NCBI GenBank assembly: GCA_018970045.1
Contig: JAGWXC010000004.1
Location: 1-35,994, forward strand
Length of the DNA: 35,994 bases
Origin: Planctomycetota bacterium
GTDB lineage: Bacteria; Planctomycetota; Phycisphaerae; Phycisphaerales; SM1A02
Reading direction: 5' to 3'
The notes beneath the pieces were generated by a model that saw only the letters and a list, made by a program, of their open reading frames with translations, searched no databases and was not told where the DNA came from. Positions 15,408-22,784 of the stretch are shown in pieces; positions within the stretch are counted from its first letter, which is position 1; every line of letters begins with the position of its first letter. The position numbers and the translations under genes are program-made.

Positions 15408-15827
15408 ATGGCCACTTTCCGCTGCACCATCGTCACCCCATCCGACTCGCTGCTCGATGAGCAGGTCACCTACGCCACCTTCCAGGCCTGGGATGGCCAG
15501 AAGGGCGTGGCACCCGGGGCGAGCGCGTTCCTGGCCAAGCTCGGCACCGGTGCGGCGCGGCTCGATCTGGCGAGTGGCCAGTCGCGGTGGTTCGTCATCG
15601 ATGGCGGCTTCGCGCAGATGCAGGGCGATGCCCTGACGCTGCTCGTCGATGGCGCCGAAGATGCAGGCACGATCGACGCAGGCAAGGCGCAAGCCGACTT
15701 GGTCGACGCCAATGCGCGCGCCAACGCCACCAACCCAGCGCCACTCACCCTTGAACAGCGTGAGCAGATCGAGCGTGCGCAGCGCCGCGCGGCGGTCCGT
15801 GTCGCTCTGGCCGGTCGAGGATCGTGA
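15408..15827 (+). CDS. atpC: ATP synthase F1 epsilon subunit (AtpC), isolated from other atp genes
   Basis: 139 residues from ATG 15408; the in-frame ATG at 15174 is inside the CYTH gene. The N-terminal beta-sandwich has FRCTIVTPSDSLLDEQVTYA, GQKGVAPGASAFLAKLGTG and WFVIDGGFAQMQGDALTLLV. The C-terminal helical part runs QADLVDANARANAT to EQREQIERAQRRAAVRVAL. These match AtpC, which couples the central stalk to F1 rotation and can inhibit hydrolysis. No other ATP synthase gene is in the window, whereas atpC normally ends the atp operon. It overlaps scpB by 4 bases (GTGA). Confidence 0.85.
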   Translation: MATFRCTIVTPSDSLLDEQVTYATFQAWDGQKGVAPGASAFLAKLGTGAARLDLASGQSRWFVIDGGFAQMQGDALTLLVDGAEDAGTIDAGKAQADLVDANARANATNPAPLTLEQREQIERAQRRAAVRVALAGRGS

Positions 15828-16396
15828 GCGAGCACGACACCGAGTCCACGGCGGCACGCGAGGTGCCGTGTGCCGACCTCCCGCTCTCGCAGCGCGTCGA
15901 GGCCGTGCTCCTTGCAGCCGACCGACCGATGGCCGATGGCCGCATCGCGGACGTGCTCGGTCTGGAGCTTGGCGCACCGCAGGTGCGTGCAGCGATCGAT
16001 GAACTCAACGCAGGCTACGAGGCGACCGGTCGCACCTTCCGCATCGAACAGGTTGCCGGTGGCCGGCAGGTCATGACGATCTCGGCGCTCGGCCCCGTCG
16101 TGGCCCGGCTCCGGGGCGAACGGGCGCAGGCGCGCCTGACGCAGGCGGCCTTGGAAACGCTGGCGGTGGTGGCCTACCGGCAGCCCATCCTTCGTGCCGA
16201 CATCGAGGCGATCCGTGGCGTGGCCTGTGGTGAAGTGCTGCGCAGCCTGATGGAACGTCGCATGGTCCGCATTGTGGGTCGCAGCGAGGAAATCGGTCGA
16301 CCCATGCTCTACGGCACGACGGGCGAGTTCCTGCGCACCTTCGGCATCGCGTCGATCAGCGACCTGCCGCAGGCCAAGGACCTCAAGGCTCCCTGA
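15824..16396 (+). CDS. scpB: Segregation and condensation protein B (ScpB)
   Basis: 190 residues from GTG 15824, coupled to atpC. ScpB has two winged-helix domains and, with ScpA, bridges SMC heads in chromosome condensation. Visible hallmarks are LSQRVEAVLLAADRPMADGR, VRAAIDELNAGYEATGRTFR, IEQVAGGRQVMT, LTQAALETLAVVAYRQPILR (the most conserved ScpB block), ADIEAIRGVACGEVLRSLME and PMLYGTTGEFLRTFGIASI. scpA is not in the window. The 224 bases after the stop (16397-16620) hold only short hairpins. Confidence 0.92.
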   Translation: MSEHDTESTAAREVPCADLPLSQRVEAVLLAADRPMADGRIADVLGLELGAPQVRAAIDELNAGYEATGRTFRIEQVAGGRQVMTISALGPVVARLRGERAQARLTQAALETLAVVAYRQPILRADIEAIRGVACGEVLRSLMERRMVRIVGRSEEIGRPMLYGTTGEFLRTFGIASISDLPQAKDLKAP

Positions 16397-16581
16397 GCGA
16401 ATCCGTCCGGGCCTGCGAACAGCATGGATGGCGCCTTCGATGGATGCACGACCATCGCACAGCGTTGGTCCGCGAGCAGTCATCGAGCAGTCATCCCATC
16501 TTCGCGGAGCGAAGCTCGCATGCGGCGCAAAAACGAACCCGCGGCACTCGTGGGGAGCGCCGCGGGGTCGCGTGGGTAGAT

Positions 16582-16604
16582 GTCACCGCTCCCTCCGCGG
16601 TGAC
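16582..16604. terminator. Perfect 8-bp stem-loop after the first sorting-tail protein gene
   Basis: GTCACCGC (16582-16589) and GCGGTGAC (16597-16604) flank a 7-base loop, 16 bases past the minus-strand stop at 16621. No T-run follows on either strand, so it may be a terminator of the T-less kind or a 3'-end protector. It lies between two convergent genes and could serve scpB too. Confidence 0.45.
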
Positions 16605-16620
16605 AGGAAGAAAGAGTCTG

Positions 16621-17331
16621 TTAGCGGCGACGACGGCCGCCGAGGAGACCTGCTGCCCCGGCCAGCGCAACCGCGCCAGGCGCAGGCACCGAGACCGAGA
16701 AGGCTCCGCTGAAGCTGGATTCCATGCCCGCCGAGATCGAGAGGCGCAGGCGCATGCCGACACCACTCGTGACCGAGCCAGCCGAGCCGTTGAACGACTG
16801 CGGGGCGAAGCTCGCGAGCGAGAATGGATTGACGGTCTGGGTTGAAGTGATCACGCCACCGACCTGCGAACCGTTGACGAGGCCCGCCCAGACGGGCGCG
16901 CCCGAGACGGCACCGAGCGAACCCGGGCTGAACGAGAAGTTCACGCCCTGGCCACCGGCTGAGCCCGCATAGGTCGCGCCTGCACCCATCGAGCCGGCCA
17001 TCAGCACGCTGAGGTCGAGCACGAGCGGCGTCGTGGCGTTGTTGTTCTTGATCGTGAAGCCGCCGGAGACGTAGGCCGTCTCGACGCCGTTGACCACCGA
17101 GTAGCTGGTGATCAGGTTGCTCCACTGCACGAGCATGCCGTTGCTGGCCCAGAAGCCCGTGTGGGCGAAGCGGCCGTCACCGAGATCGGTCGTGTTGTTG
17201 CTGTTGAGAGTCTGCGCAGCACCATTGGCCGAAAGGTTGATGGTGGCGGCGTTGGCCGAGATCGCGGCCGAGGCTGCGGACGAGGCCAGCAGCGTGGCGG
17301 CGATGGCGGTGGTGATCGTGTTCTGTCCCAT
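16621..17331 (-). CDS. Exported protein with PEP-CTERM-like sorting tail
   Basis: 236 residues from ATG 17331 (MGQNTITTAIAATLLASS), with a purine-rich GGAGG ribosome region upstream. A signal peptide ends around SAASAA. The mature part is Ser/Gly/Asn/Thr-rich and beta-strand-like, with no catalytic motif. The C-terminus is VPAPGAVALAGAAGLLGGRR followed by RR: a Pro-rich turn, a short transmembrane helix and an Arg cluster. This is a PEP-CTERM-like sorting tail found in many Planctomycetes surface or exopolysaccharide-associated proteins and thought to be cut by an exosortase-type enzyme. It is a paralogue of the next gene, with the same length. A longer frame to 17484 lacks a ribosome site. 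Confidence 0.8.
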   Translation of the reverse strand: MGQNTITTAIAATLLASSAASAAISANAATINLSANGAAQTLNSNNTTDLGDGRFAHTGFWASNGMLVQWSNLITSYSVVNGVETAYVSGGFTIKNNNATTPLVLDLSVLMAGSMGAGATYAGSAGGQGVNFSFSPGSLGAVSGAPVWAGLVNGSQVGGVITSTQTVNPFSLASFAPQSFNGSAGSVTSGVGMRLRLSISAGMESSFSGAFSVSVPAPGAVALAGAAGLLGGRRRR

Positions 17332-17490
17332 GTCCTTCTTCCCTCCTGTTGTGCCCGGCCCACCGTGGTGCGCCGGTCTCCCTTGGATCCCCTGTCGGAA
17401 CGGTCCCGGGTGGCCTACCTCTTCCACCCTGCCTTCCCGGATGCGCCGCATCGGCAGCGAACCCAGGAAGGACTTCGTGATCAATGTGAT

Positions 17491-18201
17491 TCAGCGACGT
17501 CGACGTGAGCCGACGAGTCCCGCGGCACCCATGAGCGCGATCGTGCCAGGAGCCGGGACGACGTTGAACAGGCTCGAGAACGAGACGCTGTCACCGGCGC
17601 TGAGCGTGAAGCGGAACTGCAGGCCGATGGTCGTGTTGAGCGCCGGGCCCACGGTGGGGTCGAACGACTCAGGACCGACCTGCGACGATCCGAACGCCGC
17701 GCCGCTGTAGCTGTAGGCCGAACTGCCGAGCGAGCGGACGAGGTTGCCGTCGATGAAGGCTGAGTAGAAGCCGGCCGAGCCAGCCACACGGCCGATCGAA
17801 GCGGAACCGTTGCCGTCGGCATCGGTCAGCGTGCCAGCGAAGGCGCCGTTCATCAGGCTCTGCGCGAACTGCACCGTGCTGTCCAAGGTGAAGTTCACCG
17901 TGAACGTCTGGGTGGAGTTTGCCGTGTTGGTGATCGAGAACGTGCCGTTGATGAACGGATCGGGATCGATCAGGGCATCCCACTGGAGGTAGCCGGCGGA
18001 GACCGCCGCGAAGCCCCCGGTGTGATAGATGTTGTTGCCGAGGTAGGTCATCGAGCCCAGCGAGCTGGCTTGGCCGCTCATGGTCTCGTTGCCACCGGTG
18101 AACGTCACTTCGAACCCAGGTCCGAAGTTCAGGCTCGCGTGGGCAGCAGTGCTCAGGAGCACCGCGCCGACGGCGCCATACAGGCAAGTCTTGAACAGCA
18201 T
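17491..18201 (-). CDS. Exported protein with PEP-CTERM-like sorting tail (paralogue)
   Basis: 236 residues from ATG 18201 (MLFKTCLYGAVGAVLLSTAA), with a GGGAGAGGG purine stretch as ribosome site. The signal peptide ends near AAHA. The mature part is beta-rich: TFSITNTANSTQTFTVNF, then SIGRVAGSAGFYSAFIDGN. It ends VVPAPGTIALMGAAGLVGSR plus RRR. The order of segments and the exact length match the neighbouring gene, which suggests a tandem duplication that has since diverged. A surface or matrix role is inferred from the sorting tail alone. The 159 bases between the two genes probably carry a separate promoter for the second copy. Confidence 0.8.
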   Translation of the reverse strand: MLFKTCLYGAVGAVLLSTAAHASLNFGPGFEVTFTGGNETMSGQASSLGSMTYLGNNIYHTGGFAAVSAGYLQWDALIDPDPFINGTFSITNTANSTQTFTVNFTLDSTVQFAQSLMNGAFAGTLTDADGNGSASIGRVAGSAGFYSAFIDGNLVRSLGSSAYSYSGAAFGSSQVGPESFDPTVGPALNTTIGLQFRFTLSAGDSVSFSSLFNVVPAPGTIALMGAAGLVGSRRRR

Positions 18202-18262
18202 GACAACCCTCTCCCTCCGCGCCAAGTGGCGACGGACTCTCACAACCCAGACTGTTGGTCGT

Positions 18263-18321
18263 CGCGCAAGCGCGAGTCCCTCCGTGACGCATCCCTCCAG
18301 ATGCGGCCGGAACATCTCCGG
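18263..18321. other. Cluster of three short stem-loops in the 18202-18429 gap
   Basis: CGCGC/GCGCG around 18263-18274, GCATC/GATGC (18289-18293 with 18300-18304) and CCGGA/TCCGG (18307-18311 with 18317-18321) follow one another. They lie between the dusB stop and the second sorting-tail gene. They may end dusB transcripts or structure the leader of the downstream gene. Nothing else was recognised in this 228-base gap. Confidence 0.3.
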
Positions 18322-18429
18322 CATTCCATCCATACGATTCGGCGGGATGGCTGGAAGCACGAAGACGGAAGTTTTTGTGCGGTCTCCCGGTCGTCCAATA
18401 TGAACGGCAGCTGGATCGCGCGGAACGGC

Positions 18430-19467
18430 TCAGCCGTCGACGGTCTCGCGACCCCGCAGCACGGCGGGAACGTGCTCCCGCTCCGGGGTCATCCAATCCC
18501 CGATGGCCGCCCTCATGGACTCGAACGTGGTGGCGGTCCGGACCGCCTCCTTCAGAGGCTTGATGTGGCCCATGGTCCGGCCGTACCAGGCGATGCCCTG
18601 GTTGAGCCGCTTGACCCCGTACCAGGGCTTGGCGAACCGTTCCATGAGGTCGATGTGGCGAAGGATCGCCCGGCACTTGTCATTGAAGGAGAGGTCTGTT
18701 CCCACGCAGCCCGTGGCCAGGAGCGCCGCCGCCCGCCGGAACATCCATGGGGTCCGCAGCGCAGCGCGGGCGATCATGACCCCCGCACATCCCGACCGAT
18801 CGATGAGCGCCTTGGCATGTTCCGGTTCGACCACGTCGCCGTTGCCAATGATGGGGATCGACGGAACCGCCTCGACCACCCGGCCGATCGCATCCCAGTC
18901 GGCCTGTCCGCTGAAGAACTGCACCGTGTACCGCCCGTGCACCGTGACGGCGGCGATGCCAGCATCCGCCAGGCGGCGAGCGAGGTCTGGCGCCACCATG
19001 TGCTCGGGATCCCAGCCCAGTCGCATCTTGGCGGTCACCGGCACGCGACCGCCGCTGGCGCGCTCGACCGCCTTCACGATGCGCTCGGCCAGAAGCGCCG
19101 TTGCCGGGCAGTCACGCAGCAGCAGGCTTCCACCATTCTTCTTCGCGACCTTGTCCACGGGACAGCCCATGTTGATGTCGATGACCTGGGCGCCGTGCTC
19201 GATGGCCCAGAGCGCCGCCTCGGGCAGCGGATCATCGCCATTGCCGTACAGCTGCATGCCGCAGGGCCGGTCGAGTTCGTTGGTGGCGGCGAGTTCGAGC
19301 GATCGTTCCGAGCCACGCAGCAGGGCATGCGCGTTCAGGAGATCCGTGTAGGCGATGCCCACGCCGCCGAGCTCGCGGCAGAGGATGCGAAACGGCAGGT
19401 CGGTATAGCCCGCGATCGGGGCGAGCAGGAGGTTGCTCTGGAGTTCGACGGGTCCGATGCGGAGCAC
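18430..19467 (-). CDS. dusB: tRNA-dihydrouridine synthase (DusB-like)
   Basis: 345 residues from GTG 19467. Dus enzymes use FMN and NADPH to reduce uridines in the tRNA D-loop. The TIM-barrel motifs are all visible: LLAPIAGYTDLPFRILCREL, GMQLYGN, VIDINMGCPVDKVAKKNGGS (catalytic C102 in GCP), VTAKMRLGWD, AAVTVHGR, IIGNGDV and GVMIARAALRTPWMF (FMN phosphate site). The C-terminal helical tRNA-binding domain is present. A TAGCAT box ends 6 bases before the GTG with no ribosome site, suggesting a leaderless message. The divergent esterase gene starts 86 bases away. Confidence 0.93.
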   Translation of the reverse strand: MLRIGPVELQSNLLLAPIAGYTDLPFRILCRELGGVGIAYTDLLNAHALLRGSERSLELAATNELDRPCGMQLYGNGDDPLPEAALWAIEHGAQVIDINMGCPVDKVAKKNGGSLLLRDCPATALLAERIVKAVERASGGRVPVTAKMRLGWDPEHMVAPDLARRLADAGIAAVTVHGRYTVQFFSGQADWDAIGRVVEAVPSIPIIGNGDVVEPEHAKALIDRSGCAGVMIARAALRTPWMFRRAAALLATGCVGTDLSFNDKCRAILRHIDLMERFAKPWYGVKRLNQGIAWYGRTMGHIKPLKEAVRTATTFESMRAAIGDWMTPEREHVPAVLRGRETVDG

Positions 19468-19473
19468 GAGGCC

Positions 19474-19479
19474 ATGCTA
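19474..19479 (-). promoter_or_regulatory. Putative -10 box of dusB (leaderless geometry)
   Basis: TAGCAT on the minus strand, 6 bases before GTG 19467. The 11-base string CTAGCATGGCC recurs at the gene starting at 33703 with the same distance to the start codon. Confidence 0.5.
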
Positions 19480-19541
19480 GAGGGCGCAGGTCGGGGCCTT
19501 CGCCATGCGGTGGCCCGATCACCGTCGGTACCGCCCGTCGA

Positions 19542-19547
19542 TATCGT
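19542..19547 (+). promoter_or_regulatory. Putative -10 box of the secreted esterase gene
   Basis: TATCGT ending 6 bases before ATG 19554, with no Shine-Dalgarno sequence between them. Confidence 0.45.
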
Positions 19548-19553
19548 GTCTGC

Positions 19554-20402
19554 ATGCGCAAGGCATGGATCGTGTGGGCGGTCGTCGCCGTGGCAGCCAT
19601 CGGTGGAGCGAGTGCGCAGGCGCCCGACCCGGTGCCTGTGCCCGGCGCGACCATGGGCAGCGTGAGTGTGCGCGTTGGCGAGCAGTCGCTCACCATGCCG
19701 TACCGGCTGATGGAACCGAGCGAGGCTGATCCGGGCGAGACGTTCCCGCTCGTGGTGTTCCTCCACGGTTCGGGCGAGCGTGGGACCGATGGCGATGCGG
19801 CGCTCAAGTACATCGGTCCGGCGCTCGCCACGCGCGAGATGCGCACGAAGCATCCGTGCTACGTGCTGGCCGTGCAGTGCCCGCGCGACCGGACGTGGGT
19901 CGAACCGGGGCCGCGCAGCATGAATCCCACGATGGCCGAACAGCCGAGCATGACCATCCGCGGCGTGATGGCAGCGATGGACCGGATCATCCAGGAGAAG
20001 GCCGTCGATCGGCATCGCATCTACCTGACCGGGCTCTCGCTCGGTGGGTACGGCGCGTGGGACCTTGCGATGCGAAGGCCCGACGTCTTTGCGGCGGTCG
20101 TACCCATTTGCGGAGGCGGTGATCCGGCGAAAGCGGCGCTGCTGAAGGACGTACCGATCCAGATGTGGCATGGCAGCCTCGACAGTTCGGTGCCGGTGGC
20201 GCGCAGCCGCGACATGGTCAAGGCGTTGAAGGACGCGGGGGCCAAAGTCGATTACCGCGAGATCAGGGATGGTGGCCACGAGGCGTGGGTGCCCGCCTAC
20301 CTGCCCGACGCGGCGATCGCCTTCATGTTCAAGCAGGTGCGCGACGTGCCGCCGCAGGGATCCGGTCCCGACAGTGGTGTGAAGCAGCCCGGCACTCCGT
20401 GA
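19554..20402 (+). CDS. Secreted alpha/beta-hydrolase (PHB depolymerase / feruloyl esterase-like)
   Basis: 282 residues. A signal peptide ends around GGASAQA. The alpha/beta-hydrolase core is complete: FPLVVFLHGSGERGTDG (oxyanion strand), RIYLTGLSLGGYGAWDLAMR with nucleophile S162, MWHGSLDSSVPV with D210, and RDGGHEAWVPAY with H242. This is the pattern of planctomycete esterases annotated as prolyl-oligopeptidase-like or phospholipase/carboxylesterase. The substrate cannot be told; a polysaccharide ester or short-chain ester is plausible. The C-terminal 20 residues are Pro/Gly-rich and disordered. It is monocistronic, divergent from dusB and convergent with the exonuclease gene. Confidence 0.85.
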   Translation: MRKAWIVWAVVAVAAIGGASAQAPDPVPVPGATMGSVSVRVGEQSLTMPYRLMEPSEADPGETFPLVVFLHGSGERGTDGDAALKYIGPALATREMRTKHPCYVLAVQCPRDRTWVEPGPRSMNPTMAEQPSMTIRGVMAAMDRIIQEKAVDRHRIYLTGLSLGGYGAWDLAMRRPDVFAAVVPICGGGDPAKAALLKDVPIQMWHGSLDSSVPVARSRDMVKALKDAGAKVDYREIRDGGHEAWVPAYLPDAAIAFMFKQVRDVPPQGSGPDSGVKQPGTP

Positions 20403-20439
20403 GCGCCCGACACGTGCCCCGCATTGATGCCCGCGGGGC

Positions 20440-21006
20440 TCAACGCGACTGGAGCGTGACGCGGGTGCGCGACTGCTGATGGAGCACGTGCCAGAGGAAC
20501 GTGCGCCCCGATGTGGGGTGATCCTGCTGCAGAAGCGCGTGCATGGCCTTTACATCGCTGCCGGCCCGGTGGGCGCTGCCGGGATCGATGCCGAAGTGCG
20601 CCAGGAGTGACTGCAGGCGACGGTTGGGTGCACCGATCGAGCGCCAGTCGAAGCCCCAGCAGCTGCAGCGCCACGGCAGGTGCAGGGTCCAGGACCAGAG
20701 TCGACCCATCATGGCACGATCGAAGGTGATGTTGTGGGCGACGATTGCGGCGCAAGGCTCAAGGAGTGCGCGGCAGGCCGGCTCGTCGAGTGAATGACCA
20801 CGCACCGACTGCATGCTGATGCCGTGCACGGCCAGTGCGCCGGCGCTGATCGGCACGCGCGGTTCACGCAACCCCCGGTAGTGCCCATCGAGGCCCGTGA
20901 AGCGGCCGGACTCGGGATCGATGGTGATGACGGCGAACGCGAGTTCGATGACTTCATCGTGACGCGCGGCGCCGGTGGTTTCGGTATCCAGGAGAGCGAT
21001 CTTCAC
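20440..21006 (-). CDS. DnaQ-like DEDDh 3'-5' exonuclease
   Basis: 188 residues from GTG 21006. Exo I is IALLDTETTG (D7, E9), Exo II is IVAHNITFDRAMMG (D96) and Exo III is HRAGSDVKAMHAL (H146, D151), giving a full DEDDh set. This is the RNase T / DNA polymerase III epsilon superfamily, which removes nucleotides from 3' ends of DNA or RNA. It is stand-alone, with no polymerase or GIY-YIG domain fused. The 40 residues after Exo III are basic and may help nucleic-acid binding. A TAGCAT box lies 15 bases before the GTG and overlaps the promoter of the divergent GYF gene. Confidence 0.85.
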   Translation of the reverse strand: MKIALLDTETTGAARHDEVIELAFAVITIDPESGRFTGLDGHYRGLREPRVPISAGALAVHGISMQSVRGHSLDEPACRALLEPCAAIVAHNITFDRAMMGRLWSWTLHLPWRCSCWGFDWRSIGAPNRRLQSLLAHFGIDPGSAHRAGSDVKAMHALLQQDHPTSGRTFLWHVLHQQSRTRVTLQSR

Positions 21007-21021
21007 GGTGGACAGGGTCCG

Positions 21022-21031
21022 ATGCTAGGCT
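21022..21031. promoter_or_regulatory. Interleaved divergent -10 boxes
   Basis: ATGCTAGGCT holds TAGCAT on the minus strand (21022-21027, 15 bases before GTG 21006) and TAGGCT on the plus strand (21026-21031, upstream of ATG 21100). They share two bases, so the two genes could not be initiated at the same moment from this site. Confidence 0.4.
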
Positions 21032-21099
21032 TGGTGCCCCGCAGCGCTGGCGACGATCGCCAAGCAGCCACGCCGAGGAAAGGACACGAGGTACGGATC

Positions 21100-21516
21100 A
21101 TGAACAAGTGGTTCTATGCGAAGGATGGCCAGGCGATTGGGCCGCTCAGCACGCCGGAGATGCACGAGCTGATTGGCCAGGGTGTGTGCAGCCGAACCAC
21201 GTTGGTCTGGACGCGTGGCATGCGGGACTGGCTGCCGGCGTGCATGGCTGCATGGATGTGGGAGGAACGTGCCGAGCGCCGTGACGTGACGAATGCGGGC
21301 GATGGTGCATCCAACGGCGCCCCTGAAGGCGGCGGCGTGGCGACCATGGTTTCGACCGATGAAGCGCCAGCGGTGCCGAGCGAGCCGCATGCCGAGGCGC
21401 GTACCAACGCGGGCGCGTCGACGCGGACGGCTGTGGACGGCACCCAAGGATCGACCTCAGAGTCGCCTGACGCCGGCGTGGTCGGCATGGTGCGCAAGCT
21501 CTTCGGGCTCGGCTGA
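21100..21516 (+). CDS. GYF_2 domain protein
   Basis: 138 residues from ATG 21100, with GAGG a few bases upstream. Residues 4-55 form a GYF_2 (DUF4339) domain: WFYAKDGQAIGPLSTPEMHE, LIGQGVCSRTTLVWTRGMRD, then WLPACMAAWMW. In bacteria this domain is usually tethered to membrane proteins and is thought to bind proline-rich peptides. The remaining residues (60-125) are disordered and Ala/Ser/Thr/Glu-rich. They end in a short amphipathic helix VVGMVRKLFGLG that could touch a membrane or a partner protein. No transmembrane helix is present, which is less common for this family. Confidence 0.75.
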   Translation: MNKWFYAKDGQAIGPLSTPEMHELIGQGVCSRTTLVWTRGMRDWLPACMAAWMWEERAERRDVTNAGDGASNGAPEGGGVATMVSTDEAPAVPSEPHAEARTNAGASTRTAVDGTQGSTSESPDAGVVGMVRKLFGLG

Positions 21517-21605
21517 ACCGGTTCGTCGGGCGTGCGGTCGTTCGTGGGCGTGGGCGAGCGATCACGAGGTGCCCGGGCGTGGTCCAGCACACCTGGTGGA
21601 GCTGC

Positions 21606-22706
21606 TCATGCAGCCCCGGCCTGCGCGGCGACATCCAGCGATGCAGTGACCGGCCCAAGGGCGTTTGCGCTGGCATCGCAGCAGTAGATGCGCCCGCGTC
21701 GACGACCGGTGACTTCGCGCAGGATCCCCACGTTCATGCAGCGTTCGACGAGATCGTTGGCTGCCGCGAAGGTGATCCCCAAGGTTCGCTCGACCTGGCG
21801 GACCTCGGTGATCGGGGAACCCATCAGATGCTGGACCAGTTCCCGCGGATGTCGTGGTGCCCGCATGGCACCGGCACGCTCCAACAGATCCGTCCGTGCC
21901 TGGGCGAGGCAAGCGAGCTGGTGCATGGCGCGGTCGCATGCTCGCTCGACCGTTCGCCAGACGTGCGCACACCATGCCGGAACGGAGCCGTTCGCCGCGA
22001 GCTCGTGACGGCACTGCCGGTGGGACTCGGCATCGACCGAACCATGCAGGTCCAGCACGTTCGAGGTCATGCCCGCACTGCCGCAGAGCCAACCAGCGAC
22101 CGCGGACCACGCCAGTTCGCTGTTGCCGTCAGGGAGGGGCGCCGTGGATTCGATCGCCCAGAGGAACCATGCTGCACCAACCAGTGCCCGATCGAGCGAA
22201 CCCGGCATGTCCGACATCGTTCGATCAATCGAGGCGCCCAGCCTGAGCACGTCGCGCGGTGATGGGGCGAGGCACGGCGTGCCATCGACATCGCGAGGGA
22301 GTGCAGCGCTCGGGAGTTCCGTGGCGCGGGGCTTTCCGGCTTGCCGCTGCCCGGCCCAGAGTGATCGGTGCGCTTGGACGAGGCCACCCATGCTGGGGCG
22401 GCTCACACCGTGGATCGGTGCGGCAGGGTGCCAGATGGTCCACCGCACCGACAGTTCCTGCAGCGGGTCAGCGCTTGGAACGACCGGGCTGATCCCGAGC
22501 GACCAGACCGCCGCGTGCTCGAGGCGAACGACATCCACCGACGGTGCGCACCGGAGGGCGCGGCTGCACCGGCCGAGGGCGCATGCCGCATCGACCAGCT
22601 CACGGGCAGATGCCCCCCACTCCGGCGCGCACCACAGGGTGAGGTCTGGGTCAAAGCGGCAGGCAGGGACCGGATAGCGCCTTCGGTCAGTGATGCGGCC
22701 GTGCAT
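21606..22706 (-). CDS. Degenerate Fic-family protein with C-terminal winged helix
   Basis: 366 residues from ATG 22706. A GTG one codon earlier is possible, but a TATCAT box 6 bases before the ATG favours the ATG. The layout follows Fic proteins of the Fic_N plus Fic plus winged-helix type. Segments recognised: VQAHRSLWAGQRQAGKPRAT (pre-Fic loop), SLDRALVGAAWFLWAIE (helix before the active site), APLPDGNSELAWSAVAGWLC at the place of HPFxDGNGR (residues 189-197), and the C-terminal LVQHLMGSPITEVRQVERTL then FAAANDLVERCMNVGILREV, TGRRRGRIY, a DNA-binding-like winged helix. The catalytic His is Ala and the phosphate-binding Gly-Arg is Ser-Glu, while DGN remains. AMPylation activity is therefore unlikely. 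A transcriptional or scaffolding role is inferred. Confidence 0.7.
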   Translation of the reverse strand: MHGRITDRRRYPVPACRFDPDLTLWCAPEWGASARELVDAACALGRCSRALRCAPSVDVVRLEHAAVWSLGISPVVPSADPLQELSVRWTIWHPAAPIHGVSRPSMGGLVQAHRSLWAGQRQAGKPRATELPSAALPRDVDGTPCLAPSPRDVLRLGASIDRTMSDMPGSLDRALVGAAWFLWAIESTAPLPDGNSELAWSAVAGWLCGSAGMTSNVLDLHGSVDAESHRQCRHELAANGSVPAWCAHVWRTVERACDRAMHQLACLAQARTDLLERAGAMRAPRHPRELVQHLMGSPITEVRQVERTLGITFAAANDLVERCMNVGILREVTGRRRGRIYCCDASANALGPVTASLDVAAQAGAA

Positions 22707-22712
22707 CACCTG

Positions 22713-22718
22713 ATGATA
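22713..22718 (-). promoter_or_regulatory. Putative -10 box of the Fic-like gene
   Basis: TATCAT on the minus strand, 6 bases before ATG 22706, inside an AT-rich patch (22713-22733) that stands out from its surroundings. A second candidate, TTATCT, overlaps it a few bases further up. Confidence 0.45.
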
Positions 22719-22784
22719 GATAAAGTCGATAACACGAACAGGGCGATGATCGGGCTGATTCCCCCGATGGATGCCGTGGGTCCG

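Noticed and set aside
18202-18429. Cluster of stem-loops considered as a riboswitch
   Set aside because: No conserved riboswitch core could be recognised; kept only as a structural feature.
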